Assembly: GCA_964495375.1 (NCBI GenBank)
Contig: CAZBWM010000032.1
Coordinates: 4,723 to 68,722, forward strand
Length of the DNA stretch: 64,000 bases
Direction of reading: 5' to 3'
DNA from: JAIESQ01 sp964495375
GTDB taxonomy: Bacteria > Planctomycetota > Planctomycetia > Pirellulales > JAEUIK01
The notes under the pieces were generated by a model. That model was not told the DNA's origin and did not search any database. It saw only the letters and a program-made list of their open reading frames with translations. Position numbers and translations under genes: made by a program. Positions 27,265 through 35,896 of this stretch are shown here, piece by piece. Within the stretch, counting starts at the first letter, position 1. Each line of letters starts with the position of its first letter.

Positions 27265-27531
27265 ATGACTCCGAAGCTCAGCGATGAACAGCGGCTCGCG
27301 ATCAACGACGCCCCGGAATGCCCGGTCGTTGTGGTCGACGAGACGACTCAGCGTCGTTATGTGCTGGTGCCCGAAGATACCTACGCGCGGTTGCAGGCCG
27401 TGGTGACCTCGGGCGTCCTGGACATTCGCGAGACCTACACTGCCCAAGAGCAGGCTGCCTTGGCCGCCGGCTGGGACGACCCGGCACTGGACGCCTACAA
27501 CGACTACGACGCACATCGCACCCCGCAATGA
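27265..27531 (+). CDS. Putative antitoxin of a MazF-type pair
   Basis: 88 aa from ATG 27265; a frame start at 27229 is possible. The segment VVVVDETTQRRYVLVPEDTYARLQAVV resembles small antitoxins or prevent-host-death-like proteins. The C-terminal half, rich in acidic and aromatic residues (GWDDPALDAYNDYD), would be the toxin-binding tail. Its stop codon overlaps the start of the next gene (ATGA, 27528-27531), the usual tight toxin-antitoxin arrangement. The call rests mainly on this context. Confidence 0.72.
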   Translation: MTPKLSDEQRLAINDAPECPVVVVDETTQRRYVLVPEDTYARLQAVVTSGVLDIRETYTAQEQAALAAGWDDPALDAYNDYDAHRTPQ

Positions 27532-27887
27532 ACGTCTCGCGGGGCGATATCGTGCTCGTGGCGTTTCCCTTCTCCTCGGGTCGGGGCGGAAAAGTGCGAC
27601 CGGCAGTTGTCGTGCAGGCAGATGCTCTGAATGTGCGGCTAACCAACACGGTGATCGCCGGCATCTCCACGACGACCTGGCGCGCGGCTCGCGCTGCGAC
27701 GCAAGTCCTGGTTGATCCAGCCATCGCGGAGGGAGCCACGTCGGGGTTGCTCCATCCGTCGGCGATTACCTGCGAGAATCGGTACACCGTCGAATCTGCC
27801 CTCATCACGCGCAAAATTGGCGTCGCCGCGCCCTCGATCATGCTCCAGATCGAAGAGGCACTCAAAGCGGCTCTGGGGATTTCCTGA
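27528..27887 (+). CDS. PemK/MazF-family endoribonuclease toxin
   Basis: 119 aa. Starts MNVSRGDIVLVAFPFSSG, followed by GKVRPAVVVQADALN, the hallmark of the MazF/PemK fold with the conserved Arg-Pro. Later segments (VIAGISTTTW; GLLHPSAITCENRYTV) fit the rest of the fold. MazF toxins cleave mRNA at short sequences. Overlaps the antitoxin gene by 4 bp and is probably translationally coupled. Length is normal and the frame is intact. Confidence 0.9.
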   Translation: MNVSRGDIVLVAFPFSSGRGGKVRPAVVVQADALNVRLTNTVIAGISTTTWRAARAATQVLVDPAIAEGATSGLLHPSAITCENRYTVESALITRKIGVAAPSIMLQIEEALKAALGIS

Positions 27888-28079
27888 TTCGTGCCCGGCT
27901 GTGCGATGGAGCACGGCATTGCCGGGCCGGCGTGTGAATTGCAATCCTGAGGTCAGTTTTCAGGCTGACACCCGCACCCCCCTGCCCTGTCCGGCCGGCA
28001 ATTTGGGGTTATCTTGTAGGGATTGCCGCCGCAGCGGGCCAGTCGGGCCTGCCGGCTTTGCCAGCGAGGCCCCCCGCGC

Positions 28080-28733
28080 ATGTCGAAAACCCGCAGTTCC
28101 GCCGAAATCGCCAACGGTTCGGTCGCCGACGAGCACGAGCCATTAAGCGGCGCCACGGCGCCGCAGGTCGACCAGCCGCGCATCGCCCGCGCCGTGCGCG
28201 AGATTCTGGCCGCGGTCGGCGAAGACCCCGATCGCGAAGGCTTGCGAGAAACGCCGGCCCGCGTCGCCCGGCTCTACAGCGAACTGTTTGCCGGCCTGCA
28301 CCAAGACCCGCGCCAGCACCTGCAAAAGTTCTTCACCGAAAAATACGACGAGATCGTGCTGGTCCGCGACATCAGCTTCAACAGCACCTGCGAGCACCAC
28401 CTGCTCCCCTTCATGGGCACGGCGCACATCGGCTATGTCCCCAATGGGCGAGTTGTTGGTTTGAGCAAGCTGGCCCGCGTGGTCGAGGTCGTCTCGCACC
28501 GTCCGCAAGTGCAAGAGCGAATGACCGAACAGATCGCCGATCTGCTGGAGCAAGAGCTCGGCGTCAAGGGCGTGGCCGTTGTGCTCGAAGCGACGCACAC
28601 TTGCATGACCATCCGCGGCATTCGCAAGCCGGGCAGCTTGTGTGTCACCTCGGCCATGCGCGGCATCTTCCGCTCGAACTTGTCGAGCCGCTCCGAAATC
28701 ATGACGTTGATCTACGGGCACACGCCGCGCTGA
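28080..28733 (+). CDS. folE: GTP cyclohydrolase I
   Basis: 217 aa from ATG 28080. Converts GTP to 7,8-dihydroneopterin triphosphate for folate, and for queuosine via QueD. Motifs: GEDPDREGLRETPARVARLY, the zinc cysteine/histidines in FNSTCEHHLLPFMG, SKLARVVEVVSHRPQVQERMTEQIA, and the second zinc cysteine with the GTP-binding block THTCMTIRGIRKPGS. About 35 residues before the core are disordered-looking, which is common. The next gene begins 43 bp later on the same strand. Confidence 0.97.
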   Translation: MSKTRSSAEIANGSVADEHEPLSGATAPQVDQPRIARAVREILAAVGEDPDREGLRETPARVARLYSELFAGLHQDPRQHLQKFFTEKYDEIVLVRDISFNSTCEHHLLPFMGTAHIGYVPNGRVVGLSKLARVVEVVSHRPQVQERMTEQIADLLEQELGVKGVAVVLEATHTCMTIRGIRKPGSLCVTSAMRGIFRSNLSSRSEIMTLIYGHTPR

Positions 28734-28776
28734 CGGTCGCCGGCCGGGAACGAACTCCTAGAAAGCGACAAGCGAC

Positions 28777-29619
28777 GTGACGCTGCTGGCCATTTTCAGC
28801 CTGCAAATGGCTTGCGGACTGGCGCTGGTGATGGCGCGGATTTCGCCGCGCGACGTGCCCAGCGGGTTCTTTCGCGTCCACTCCTACGTGACGTTGGGGC
28901 TGGCGATCCTCGCCGCGCTCGCCGCCTGGCAAACGGGTGACTCGGGTGCCGCGCTCTGCTCAGGCATTGCCGCCGCGGGGAGCTTTGTCTCGGCCGCGCT
29001 CTGGCTCTATGAGCGGCCCAGCGCCGGGCGCGTGGCGCTGTGGGTAGTTGCTGTGTCCGCCTTTGTGGGCGGATCGCAATTGCTGGCCTATCGGTCGAAC
29101 GTGTCGGCCGCTTCATCGACCGGCGTGACGATCACAGGTCAAGGTGCCGGCGGTGCCACGCTCACCGGCACGCTCGCGCCATCGGGCCGCTCGACTGGCG
29201 CCTGGCTACTCGATGAGCTCGATCTGTTTTCGGGCAGCTTGCTGGTTGGCACGACGCTGGCCGCGATGCTTCTGGGGCATTGGTATCTCAATACTCCCAC
29301 GATGAAGCTGGCCCCCTTGGAACGCTTGATCTGGGCGTTGATTGCCGCCGTGCTGTTGCGGGGAGCGCTGGCGCTCTTGGGCCTGGTGCTCGTGATGTCG
29401 CAGACCAACGAATTCGGCGGCGGAATGGTCGTCTTTTTGGCGCTGCGCTGGCTGGCCGGGATCGCCGGCACCTTGATTGTCGCGGTCATGGCGCGGGAAA
29501 CGCTCCGCATCCCCAACACGCAGGCCGCCACGGGCTTGCTCTACGTGGCGGTGATCACGGTCTTTCTCGGCGAATTGGCAGCCCGTCTGCTCTCCAACCA
29601 GACTCCCTATCCGCTATAA
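28777..29619 (+). CDS. Multi-pass membrane protein of unknown function
   Basis: 280 aa from GTG 28777. About eight hydrophobic segments are visible, with a Gly/Ser/Thr-rich loop in the middle (GVTITGQGAGGATLTG). No family signature recognised. It lies between folE and a zinc-ribbon membrane protein with short gaps, and may be co-transcribed with both. The stop is 7 bp before the next start. Confidence 0.75.
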   Translation: MTLLAIFSLQMACGLALVMARISPRDVPSGFFRVHSYVTLGLAILAALAAWQTGDSGAALCSGIAAAGSFVSAALWLYERPSAGRVALWVVAVSAFVGGSQLLAYRSNVSAASSTGVTITGQGAGGATLTGTLAPSGRSTGAWLLDELDLFSGSLLVGTTLAAMLLGHWYLNTPTMKLAPLERLIWALIAAVLLRGALALLGLVLVMSQTNEFGGGMVVFLALRWLAGIAGTLIVAVMARETLRIPNTQAATGLLYVAVITVFLGELAARLLSNQTPYPL

Positions 29620-29626
29620 TTCAGTG

Positions 29627-30100
29627 ATGCAAGTCACGTATGCGTGTCCGCACTGCGAGCGGACGGTCAGCAATTCTGATGTCGACGGCCGTAGCCCGTT
29701 GGTTTGTCCGGCCTGCGCCGCGCGGATCGAGCCGCCGGCCGACGCGCTGGCTGGCGAGCGCCTCGAGCGCTGCCTGGTCTGCCCGAGCCAAGACCTGTTC
29801 GTGCGGAAGGATTTTCCGCAGCGGCTTGGCGTGGCGATCGTCGTCGTCGGTTTTGTTGGCAGCTCGATTGCCTGGTACTTCTACTGGACGGCCACGACGT
29901 TCGGCATTTTGTTCGCCACGGCACTCATCGACGTGTTGTTGTACGTGGGAGTCGGCAACGTGTTGATGTGCTACCGCTGCGGCGCGCAGTACCGCGGCTT
30001 GCCCAAGTTGGATCAATACGGCGGGTTCGAGCTCGAGACGCATGAGCGCTATCGCCAGCAGGCCGCGCGGTTGGCCGAGCGCCATGGCACAGTCCGATAG
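29627..30100 (+). CDS. Zinc-ribbon membrane protein
   Basis: 157 aa from ATG 29627 (GTG 29624 also possible). The N terminus has a CPHC/CPAC pair (residues about 7-28), then CLVC, then two hydrophobic helices (VAIVVVGFVGSSIAWYFYW; TALIDVLLYVGVGNVLM) and CYRCGAQYRG. The Cys pairs suggest two zinc ribbons facing the cytoplasm. The function is not known. It follows the membrane protein gene closely. Confidence 0.78.
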   Translation: MQVTYACPHCERTVSNSDVDGRSPLVCPACAARIEPPADALAGERLERCLVCPSQDLFVRKDFPQRLGVAIVVVGFVGSSIAWYFYWTATTFGILFATALIDVLLYVGVGNVLMCYRCGAQYRGLPKLDQYGGFELETHERYRQQAARLAERHGTVR

Positions 30101-30203
30101 CGCCGCACGGCCCGTTAGCGCCGCGCGCAGCTCGCGGAATTGCCGTTGGGCGCAGTAACCTCTTGCGTACGGCAACCGCCGGCCGCCCCGCAATCAGGTA
30201 GCG

Positions 30204-33200
30204 ATGGACGAAGTTCGAGAGCGTATCCAAGACGACCTGCGCGGCCTGCTCGAAGGGACCGTCTACGCCGACGACGTCACGCTGCAACTCTACGCGACCG
30301 ACGCCAGCATCTACCAGATTCGGCCGTCGGCCGTTGTCTGCCCGCGCAGCGTGGCCGATGTCGTGGCCGTCGTGCGCTACGCCGGTGAAAACCAACTGCC
30401 GATTCACGCTCGCGGCGCCGGCACCGGGCTGGCCGGCGAATCGCTCGGACCGGGCCTGGTGCTCGACTTCTCGCGCTTCATGCGCCGCCTGGTGAGTGTC
30501 GACGACGACAGCGTTCGCGTGCAGCCGGGCCTGGTGCTCGAACGTTTGAATCAGCAGCTCTACGGCCGGCAGCGCTGCTTCGGCCCCGATCCCGCGATGA
30601 GCCACGTGACCACGATGGGGAGCGTGATCGCCATCGACGCCGCGGGGAGCCACTGGTTGCGCTATGGCTCGGCGCGGCGGCACATCCGTAGCCTGCAGGT
30701 GGTGCTGGCCGACGGCTCGGTCCTGGAAGTCGGCCGCGAACCAACCGACGGCGAGATCAGCGGCGGGGCCAACGCCCGCAAGCGCGAACTGGTCGCCGAC
30801 TTGGCGACCGTCCTGGAAAGGCACGCCGAAGCGATCAAACGCCAACGCACCCGCAGCCTGGTGAATCGCTCGGGCTACGCACTCGGCGGCATGCTGGTCA
30901 ATGGTCAGCTCGATGTCGCCAAATTGCTCTGCGGTTCGGAAGGGACGCTGGCCTTGGTGACCGAGGCCACGCTCGACATTCAACCGCTGCCGCGTCAGCG
31001 TGGCGTGGCGTTGTTGTTCTTCGATCGTCTGGAGGCGGCCGCCCGCGCCGTTAGCGAGATTGTGCCGCTGGGGCCCAGCGCCTGCGACCTGATGGATCGC
31101 CGGCACTTGTCGCTGGCGCGCGAGCACGAGCCGCGCTTCGAGAAGCTGATACCCAGCAATGCCGAGGCCGTGCTGATTGTCGAGCAACAAGCCGACACCG
31201 CGGCCGAAGTCCGCGACGGGCTGCGGCGGATCATCGACCAAACGCGTCGCCGGCGGATGGCCTTCGATGCCCGCCAGGCGTTCGATCGCGACGACATCGA
31301 GCTGTTCTGGCAACTGGCGCATCGCGTCGTGCCGACACTGTATCGCCTGCGAGGTTCGTCGCGCGCGGTGCCGTTCGTTGAGGATATCGCGGTCCCTCCC
31401 GACGCCCTGCCCGGCTTTCTCACCGAGATGCAGAACGTGCTGAAGCGGCATCTGGTCACCGCATCGCTATATGGACACGCGGGGCACGGGCAGTTGCACT
31501 TGCGGCCGTTTTTAGATCTGGCCGAGCCGGCCAGCATCGACACCATGCGCCGCCTGGCCAGTGATTTGTACGATGCCGTGCTGGCTGTCGGCGGCACCAT
31601 CAGCGGCGAACACGGCGACGGGCTGAGCCGCACCAGCTTCGTTCGCCGGCAATACGGAGAGCTGTATCCGGTGTTCGCTGAAATCAAGCGCGTCTTCGAT
31701 CCGCGGAATCTGCTCAACCCCGGCAAGGTGATCGGCGACGATCCCGAGTTGCTGACAAAGAATTTGCGACCGCTGCCGACCATCGCGCCGCCGGTTGAGC
31801 AATCGCCCGTTGAAGTCACAATTCCGCAGCCCACGGCCGTCGAGCTTGCCACTGAGCTTGTCGCGGCCGCTCCCGTCGCACCGCAGGTCGTCGAGCTGCA
31901 ACTGTCGTGGAATCTCGAACAGATGGCCGAGGTCGCCGGTTCGTGCAACGGCTGTGGATCGTGCCGATCGCAGGCGTCCGACGTGCGGATGTGCCCGATC
32001 TTTCGCTACGCGCCGGCCGAGGATGCGTCTCCCCGCGCGAAAGCGAACCTGATGCGCGGCGTCGTGACCGGCGAGATGGCGGCCGACACCCTGGCCACGC
32101 ACGAAGCCAAGGCCGTGGCCGATCTCTGCGTCCACTGCCATCAGTGCCGGCTCGAGTGCCCGGCCAACGTCGACATCCCGCGGCTGATGCTCGAAGCCAA
32201 AGCCTCGTACGTGGCCGTGCACGGATTGCACTTTCGCGATTGGGTCTTCGCGCGGATCGATGCGGTCAGCGCGCTGGGGCATCGCCTGGCCCCCTTGGCC
32301 AATCGCCTGGTCGGTAATCGACAGGCACGCTGGCTGGCCGAGCGCTTGTTGGGCATCGCCCGAGCGCGAAAGGCGCCGCGCTTCGCCCGGCAGACGTTTC
32401 TCGATCGCGCGCGGCGTCGCGGGCTGACGCGCCCCACCCGGCGAACCGGACCCAAAGTGTTGTACTTCGTCGACACTTATGCGAACTATCACGACCCGCA
32501 ACTGGCCGACGCGCTCGTGGCGGTCTTCGAGCACAACACGATCGCGGTCTACGTCCACCCCGAGCAGCGGGCCAGCGGCATGTCGCTAATCGCGGCCGGC
32601 GCGCTCGAGCAAGCGCGCGCCGTCGCCACGCAGCACGTGCGGATGCTGGCCGAAGCCGTGCGACAGGGCTTCAGCATCGTGGCCACCGAACCGGCCGCGG
32701 CGCTCGCCCTCACTTGGGAATACCCGGCGCTATTAAACGATGAAGACTCGCGCCTGGTCGCCGACAACACCAGCGAAGCGTGTGACTACCTTGCGAAGCT
32801 GCACCGCTCCGGCAAGCTTGCCCTCGATTTGGCCCCGGTGAACGCCAGCGTCGGCTATCATCTCCCTTGTCATCTGCGGGCATTAGGGGTCGGCAGCCCC
32901 GGCGAGGCCCTGCTGCGATTGATCCCGGCGCTACGCTTGCAGCGCATCGACAAGGGCTGCTCCGGCATGGCTGGGACGTTCGGGCTGCGGCAGGAGAACT
33001 TTCGCAACAGCCTACGCGCCGGCATCGGGCTCATTAGCGCCGTGCGCGACCGCGCAATTCAGGTCGGCGCCACCGAGTGCAGCGCCTGCAAATTACAAAT
33101 GGAACAAGGGACCACCAAGCCGACGATCCATCCGCTGAAACTGCTGGCCCTGTCGTACGGCTTGATGCCCGAGGTGGCTTCGCTGTTGTCGCGCCGCAGC

Positions 33201-33221
33201 GGCGAGCTGGTGGTAACGTAG
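30204..33221 (+). CDS. Large FAD- and Fe-S-binding oxidoreductase (YdiJ / D-2-hydroxyacid dehydrogenase type)
   Basis: 1005 aa, fusing a glycolate-oxidase/D-lactate-dehydrogenase flavin half to a GlpC-like iron-sulfur half. Residues about 30-200 are FAD_binding_4 (IRPSAVVCPRSVADVVAVVR; PIHARGAGTGLAGESLGPG). The FAD-oxidase C domain follows, ending GTISGEHGDGLSRT and the DPRNLLNPGKVIG motif. Two 4Fe-4S motifs are CNGCGSCRSQASDVRMCP and CVHCHQCRLECPANVDIP. The C-terminal half has CCG-type cysteines: LPCHLRALG, GCSGMAGTFGLR and ECSACKLQME. Length matches YdiJ-type proteins (about 1018 aa). Predicted to oxidise a D-2-hydroxy acid and pass electrons to the membrane or a quinone. Monocistronic. Confidence 0.9.
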   Translation: MDEVRERIQDDLRGLLEGTVYADDVTLQLYATDASIYQIRPSAVVCPRSVADVVAVVRYAGENQLPIHARGAGTGLAGESLGPGLVLDFSRFMRRLVSVDDDSVRVQPGLVLERLNQQLYGRQRCFGPDPAMSHVTTMGSVIAIDAAGSHWLRYGSARRHIRSLQVVLADGSVLEVGREPTDGEISGGANARKRELVADLATVLERHAEAIKRQRTRSLVNRSGYALGGMLVNGQLDVAKLLCGSEGTLALVTEATLDIQPLPRQRGVALLFFDRLEAAARAVSEIVPLGPSACDLMDRRHLSLAREHEPRFEKLIPSNAEAVLIVEQQADTAAEVRDGLRRIIDQTRRRRMAFDARQAFDRDDIELFWQLAHRVVPTLYRLRGSSRAVPFVEDIAVPPDALPGFLTEMQNVLKRHLVTASLYGHAGHGQLHLRPFLDLAEPASIDTMRRLASDLYDAVLAVGGTISGEHGDGLSRTSFVRRQYGELYPVFAEIKRVFDPRNLLNPGKVIGDDPELLTKNLRPLPTIAPPVEQSPVEVTIPQPTAVELATELVAAAPVAPQVVELQLSWNLEQMAEVAGSCNGCGSCRSQASDVRMCPIFRYAPAEDASPRAKANLMRGVVTGEMAADTLATHEAKAVADLCVHCHQCRLECPANVDIPRLMLEAKASYVAVHGLHFRDWVFARIDAVSALGHRLAPLANRLVGNRQARWLAERLLGIARARKAPRFARQTFLDRARRRGLTRPTRRTGPKVLYFVDTYANYHDPQLADALVAVFEHNTIAVYVHPEQRASGMSLIAAGALEQARAVATQHVRMLAEAVRQGFSIVATEPAAALALTWEYPALLNDEDSRLVADNTSEACDYLAKLHRSGKLALDLAPVNASVGYHLPCHLRALGVGSPGEALLRLIPALRLQRIDKGCSGMAGTFGLRQENFRNSLRAGIGLISAVRDRAIQVGATECSACKLQMEQGTTKPTIHPLKLLALSYGLMPEVASLLSRRSGELVVT

Positions 33222-33303
33222 GAAACTGATGTATGTAGCCGACGTCCATGACCTCGGGGGCATTGCAGAGAGAGCCAAAGACGCTGCATTGAGACCGAAC
33301 GTT

Positions 33304-33334
<31 letters not shown>

Positions 33335-33424
33335 AGGTTGGACGAAGCGTAGTGGCCAGGGTCTGGTTGAGTCTGGCCCCTGCCCTCGGCGACGTTAGTT
33401 CTGCAACGGGTTTTCAATAAGTCG

Positions 33425-33670
33425 ATGAAAGTCACCATCAAACTCTTTGCCGTGGCGCGCGAGCTGGCGGGCCGTAGTGAACTGGAAGTCGAAGTAGCCG
33501 ACGGCGCGACCATCGCCGATTTGCGGCGCGCGCTAGCGACTAGCGAACCGCGATTAAGCACGGTGCTCGCGCACGCCCACTTCGCGGTCGATTCGCAATA
33601 CGCGACCGATGCCACGCCGATTTCTGCAGCCAGCGAACTGGCCCTGATCCCGCCCGTCAGTGGTGGGTGA
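33425..33670 (+). CDS. moaD: MoaD-like sulfur carrier protein
   Basis: 81 aa, beta-grasp ThiS/MoaD fold. Starts MKVTIKLFAVARELAGRSEL and ends LIPPVSGG; the C-terminal Gly-Gly is what MoeB-type enzymes adenylate and thiocarboxylate. It is the small subunit of molybdopterin synthase by length and ending. No moaE or other cofactor genes are nearby, so its partner must lie elsewhere. Confidence 0.9.
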   Translation: MKVTIKLFAVARELAGRSELEVEVADGATIADLRRALATSEPRLSTVLAHAHFAVDSQYATDATPISAASELALIPPVSGG

Positions 33671-33708
33671 GTGCGTGATTGCTACGAGCAGTGTGTGCAT
33701 TAGGGTGC

Positions 33709-33866
33709 CACTGCTTGCCGGCAGAATGAGGGCGAAGCTTGCTGATGCTCGCGCCGGCAAGCAGTGCTGACATCGTGCGCGGGGCCGCGCCAGGGGGACG
33801 GGAGTCGTTTCCGGGCAACGACCAAGAACACATCGACGACGAAGACCGGAAACGACTCCCGTCCCC
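33709..33866. repeat. Double palindromic element (families A' and B) in a convergent gap
   Basis: Two inverted repeats in tandem. First, 14-bp perfect arms cactgcttgccggc (33709-33722) and gccggcaagcagtg (33753-33766), related to family A. Second, 21-bp perfect arms at 33794-33814 (containing acgggagtcgtttccgg) and 33846-33866. The 32 bases 33783-33814 recur exactly at 61819-61850. It sits between convergent moaD and the aldehyde dehydrogenase gene, and the right arm is followed by TTTT, so it may also terminate transcription. Confidence 0.9.
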
Positions 33867-33938
33867 TTTTGGGTTGCCGCGGCGTTACAGGTCGAGGCTT
33901 CATTCGGCGCCTCCGTCGTGAATGCGCACGCTTGACCG

Positions 33939-35411
33939 TCAATTCAAGCTCACCGTGACGGTCTTCGTTTCGGTGTAAGCGTCGAGCCCCTTCTCCCCCA
34001 GCTCGCGCCCCATGCCCGACATCTTGAAACCGCCGAACGGCGCGGCCGCGTCGAACACGTCGTAGCAGTTGATCCAGACGGTGCCGGCCTTGATCGCGGC
34101 GGCCAGGCGATGGGCCTTGGCGATGTCGCGCGTCCAGACGGCGGCTGCCAGGCCATACGTCGTGTTGTTCGCGCGCCGTACGATCTCGTCAATATCCTTG
34201 AACCGCAGCACCGAGAGCACCGGGCCAAAGATCTCGTCCTTGGCGATCGCCATGTCGTCGCGCACTTCGCCGAACAAGGTCGGCTCGATGAAGTAGCCGC
34301 GGTTGCCGTGGCGCTTGCCTCCCGACAGGCACTTGGCCCCCTCCTTGGTGCCGCGCTCGATGTAGCCCATGATCTTGTCGAACTGCGCCTGATCGACCTG
34401 CGGGCCTTGCTCGGTGGCGGGGTCGAGTGGGTCGCCGAGCTTGCGCGCCTTGTTCATGCTCACCAGCTTGTCGACGAATTTGTCGTGTACCTTGTCTTCG
34501 ACGAACAACCGGCTGCCGGCGCAGCAGCACTGCCCTTGGTTGAAGTAGAGCCCGAAGTGAGCCCCCATCGCCGCGGCATCAAGATCGGCGTCGGCAAACA
34601 CCACGTTGGGGCTCTTGCCGCCGAGTTCGAAGGTGAGCCGCTTGAGGGTCGGCGCGGCATCTTGCATGATGATTTGCGCTGTCCGGTATTCGCCGGTGAA
34701 GGCGATCTTGTCGACGTTCGGGTGCTTGACCAGCGCGGCGCCGGCCGTCGGGCCGTAACCCGGCACCACATTGATCACGCCATCGGGGAAGCCCGCCTTC
34801 TGCGCCAACCGCGCCATCCGCAAGCAGGTGAGCGGCGTCTGCTCGGCCGGCTTCATCACCACGGTGCAGCCGGCGGCCAGCGCTGGGCCCCACTTCCAGG
34901 CAGCCATCAGCATCGGGAAGTTCCAGGGAATGATCTGCCCAGCCACACCCACGGGTTCGCGCCGCGTGTAGGTGAAGTACTCTCCGCGAATGGGGATCGT
35001 TTGGCCGTGAATCTTGTCGGCAAAGCCGGCGTAGTATCGCAGGCAGTCGATCACCAGCGGGAGATCGGCGCCGCGGCTGTCGCGGATCGGCTTGCCGTTG
35101 TCGAGCGTTTCGAGCGCGGCCAGTTCCTCGGCGTTTTCTTCGATCAAGTCGGCCAGCTTGTAGAGCAGCCGGCCTCGATCGCGCGCGTCCATCCGCCCCC
35201 AGGGGCCTTGCTCGAGCGCATGGCGGGCTGCCTTGACGGCCAGGTCGACGTCGGCCGCGTCTCCTTCGGCCACTTGGGCGATTACTTCTTCGGTGGCTGG
35301 GTTGACGGTCTCAAACGTGCGGCCACTCACGGCCGGCGTCCAGCGACCCCCGATGAAGCACTCCGTCTGGTGGATGCGTGGCAGCTTGGTCGGTTCGACG
35401 AGTGTGGCCAT
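33939..35411 (-). CDS. NAD(P)-dependent aldehyde dehydrogenase
   Basis: 490 aa, ALDH superfamily; oxidises an aldehyde to the acid. Catalytic residues are visible: Asn in QIIPWNFPML, Glu in LTFELGGKSPNVVF and Cys in NQGQCCCAGSR, with the Glu-to-middle-Cys distance (34) as in class 1/2 ALDH. The usual Gly-Ser-Thr-Glu-Val-Gly turn of the cofactor domain reads FTGEYRTAQIIM here, a divergence that may affect NAD binding. Length and C terminus (GGFKMSGMGRELGEKGLDAYTETKTV) are normal. Monocistronic on the minus strand. Confidence 0.95.
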   Translation of the reverse strand: MATLVEPTKLPRIHQTECFIGGRWTPAVSGRTFETVNPATEEVIAQVAEGDAADVDLAVKAARHALEQGPWGRMDARDRGRLLYKLADLIEENAEELAALETLDNGKPIRDSRGADLPLVIDCLRYYAGFADKIHGQTIPIRGEYFTYTRREPVGVAGQIIPWNFPMLMAAWKWGPALAAGCTVVMKPAEQTPLTCLRMARLAQKAGFPDGVINVVPGYGPTAGAALVKHPNVDKIAFTGEYRTAQIIMQDAAPTLKRLTFELGGKSPNVVFADADLDAAAMGAHFGLYFNQGQCCCAGSRLFVEDKVHDKFVDKLVSMNKARKLGDPLDPATEQGPQVDQAQFDKIMGYIERGTKEGAKCLSGGKRHGNRGYFIEPTLFGEVRDDMAIAKDEIFGPVLSVLRFKDIDEIVRRANNTTYGLAAAVWTRDIAKAHRLAAAIKAGTVWINCYDVFDAAAPFGGFKMSGMGRELGEKGLDAYTETKTVTVSLN

Positions 35412-35664
35412 GATCGTGATCCCTCCGCAAAGAATGATGGCGCGCGAGATGCCGCCGGGTGTACTACTATTCCCCTACTGATACCCCCCACACGAGCGAT
35501 GCGCTCAGGTTACGCGCTGCGTGCCAGCGCGGGGTGAACCGGCCGCCAGCAATGTCCGTTTCGTCGGCCTGCGATCGCGCCAAGAATTCTATCGCCGCCG
35601 AACTGCGGAAGCCAGCAAACCTGCCGCGACACTAGGCCGAGTGTGAGATCCGCATCCGATCGGG

Positions 35665-35728
35665 GTCAGGAACCGATTCCTGCGGTCGCTCGGCAAATCG
35701 AGGGTCTTTTCTGGAAACGGTTCCTGAC
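35665..35728. repeat. Inverted repeat, family C, copy 1
   Basis: Arms gtcaggaaccg (35665-35675) and cggttcctgac (35718-35728), perfect over 11 bp, with wider imperfect flanks. It lies in the 485-base gap 35412-35896 between the divergent aldehyde dehydrogenase and hybrid-kinase genes. The rest of that gap shows no gene I can support; promoters of both genes presumably lie in it. Confidence 0.75.
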
Positions 35729-35896
35729 ACCGCTGGGGGCCGCGCACCAGCAGGGGCATCCCCCGCTGACTCGGCCGCGCAAGCCCACCGCCAATGCCCA
35801 TCGGCTTTAGTCGCAACGGCAGGCATGGTAACCTTGGGCTGTCCTGGGGGGCATGTTTCGCTTTGCTAACTGTCGCGCCGAATTCTCGAGCTCGCC

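Noticed and set aside
29925..31451. 508-codon minus-strand open frame
   Set aside because: Antisense to the FAD/Fe-S oxidoreductase; no recognisable domain.
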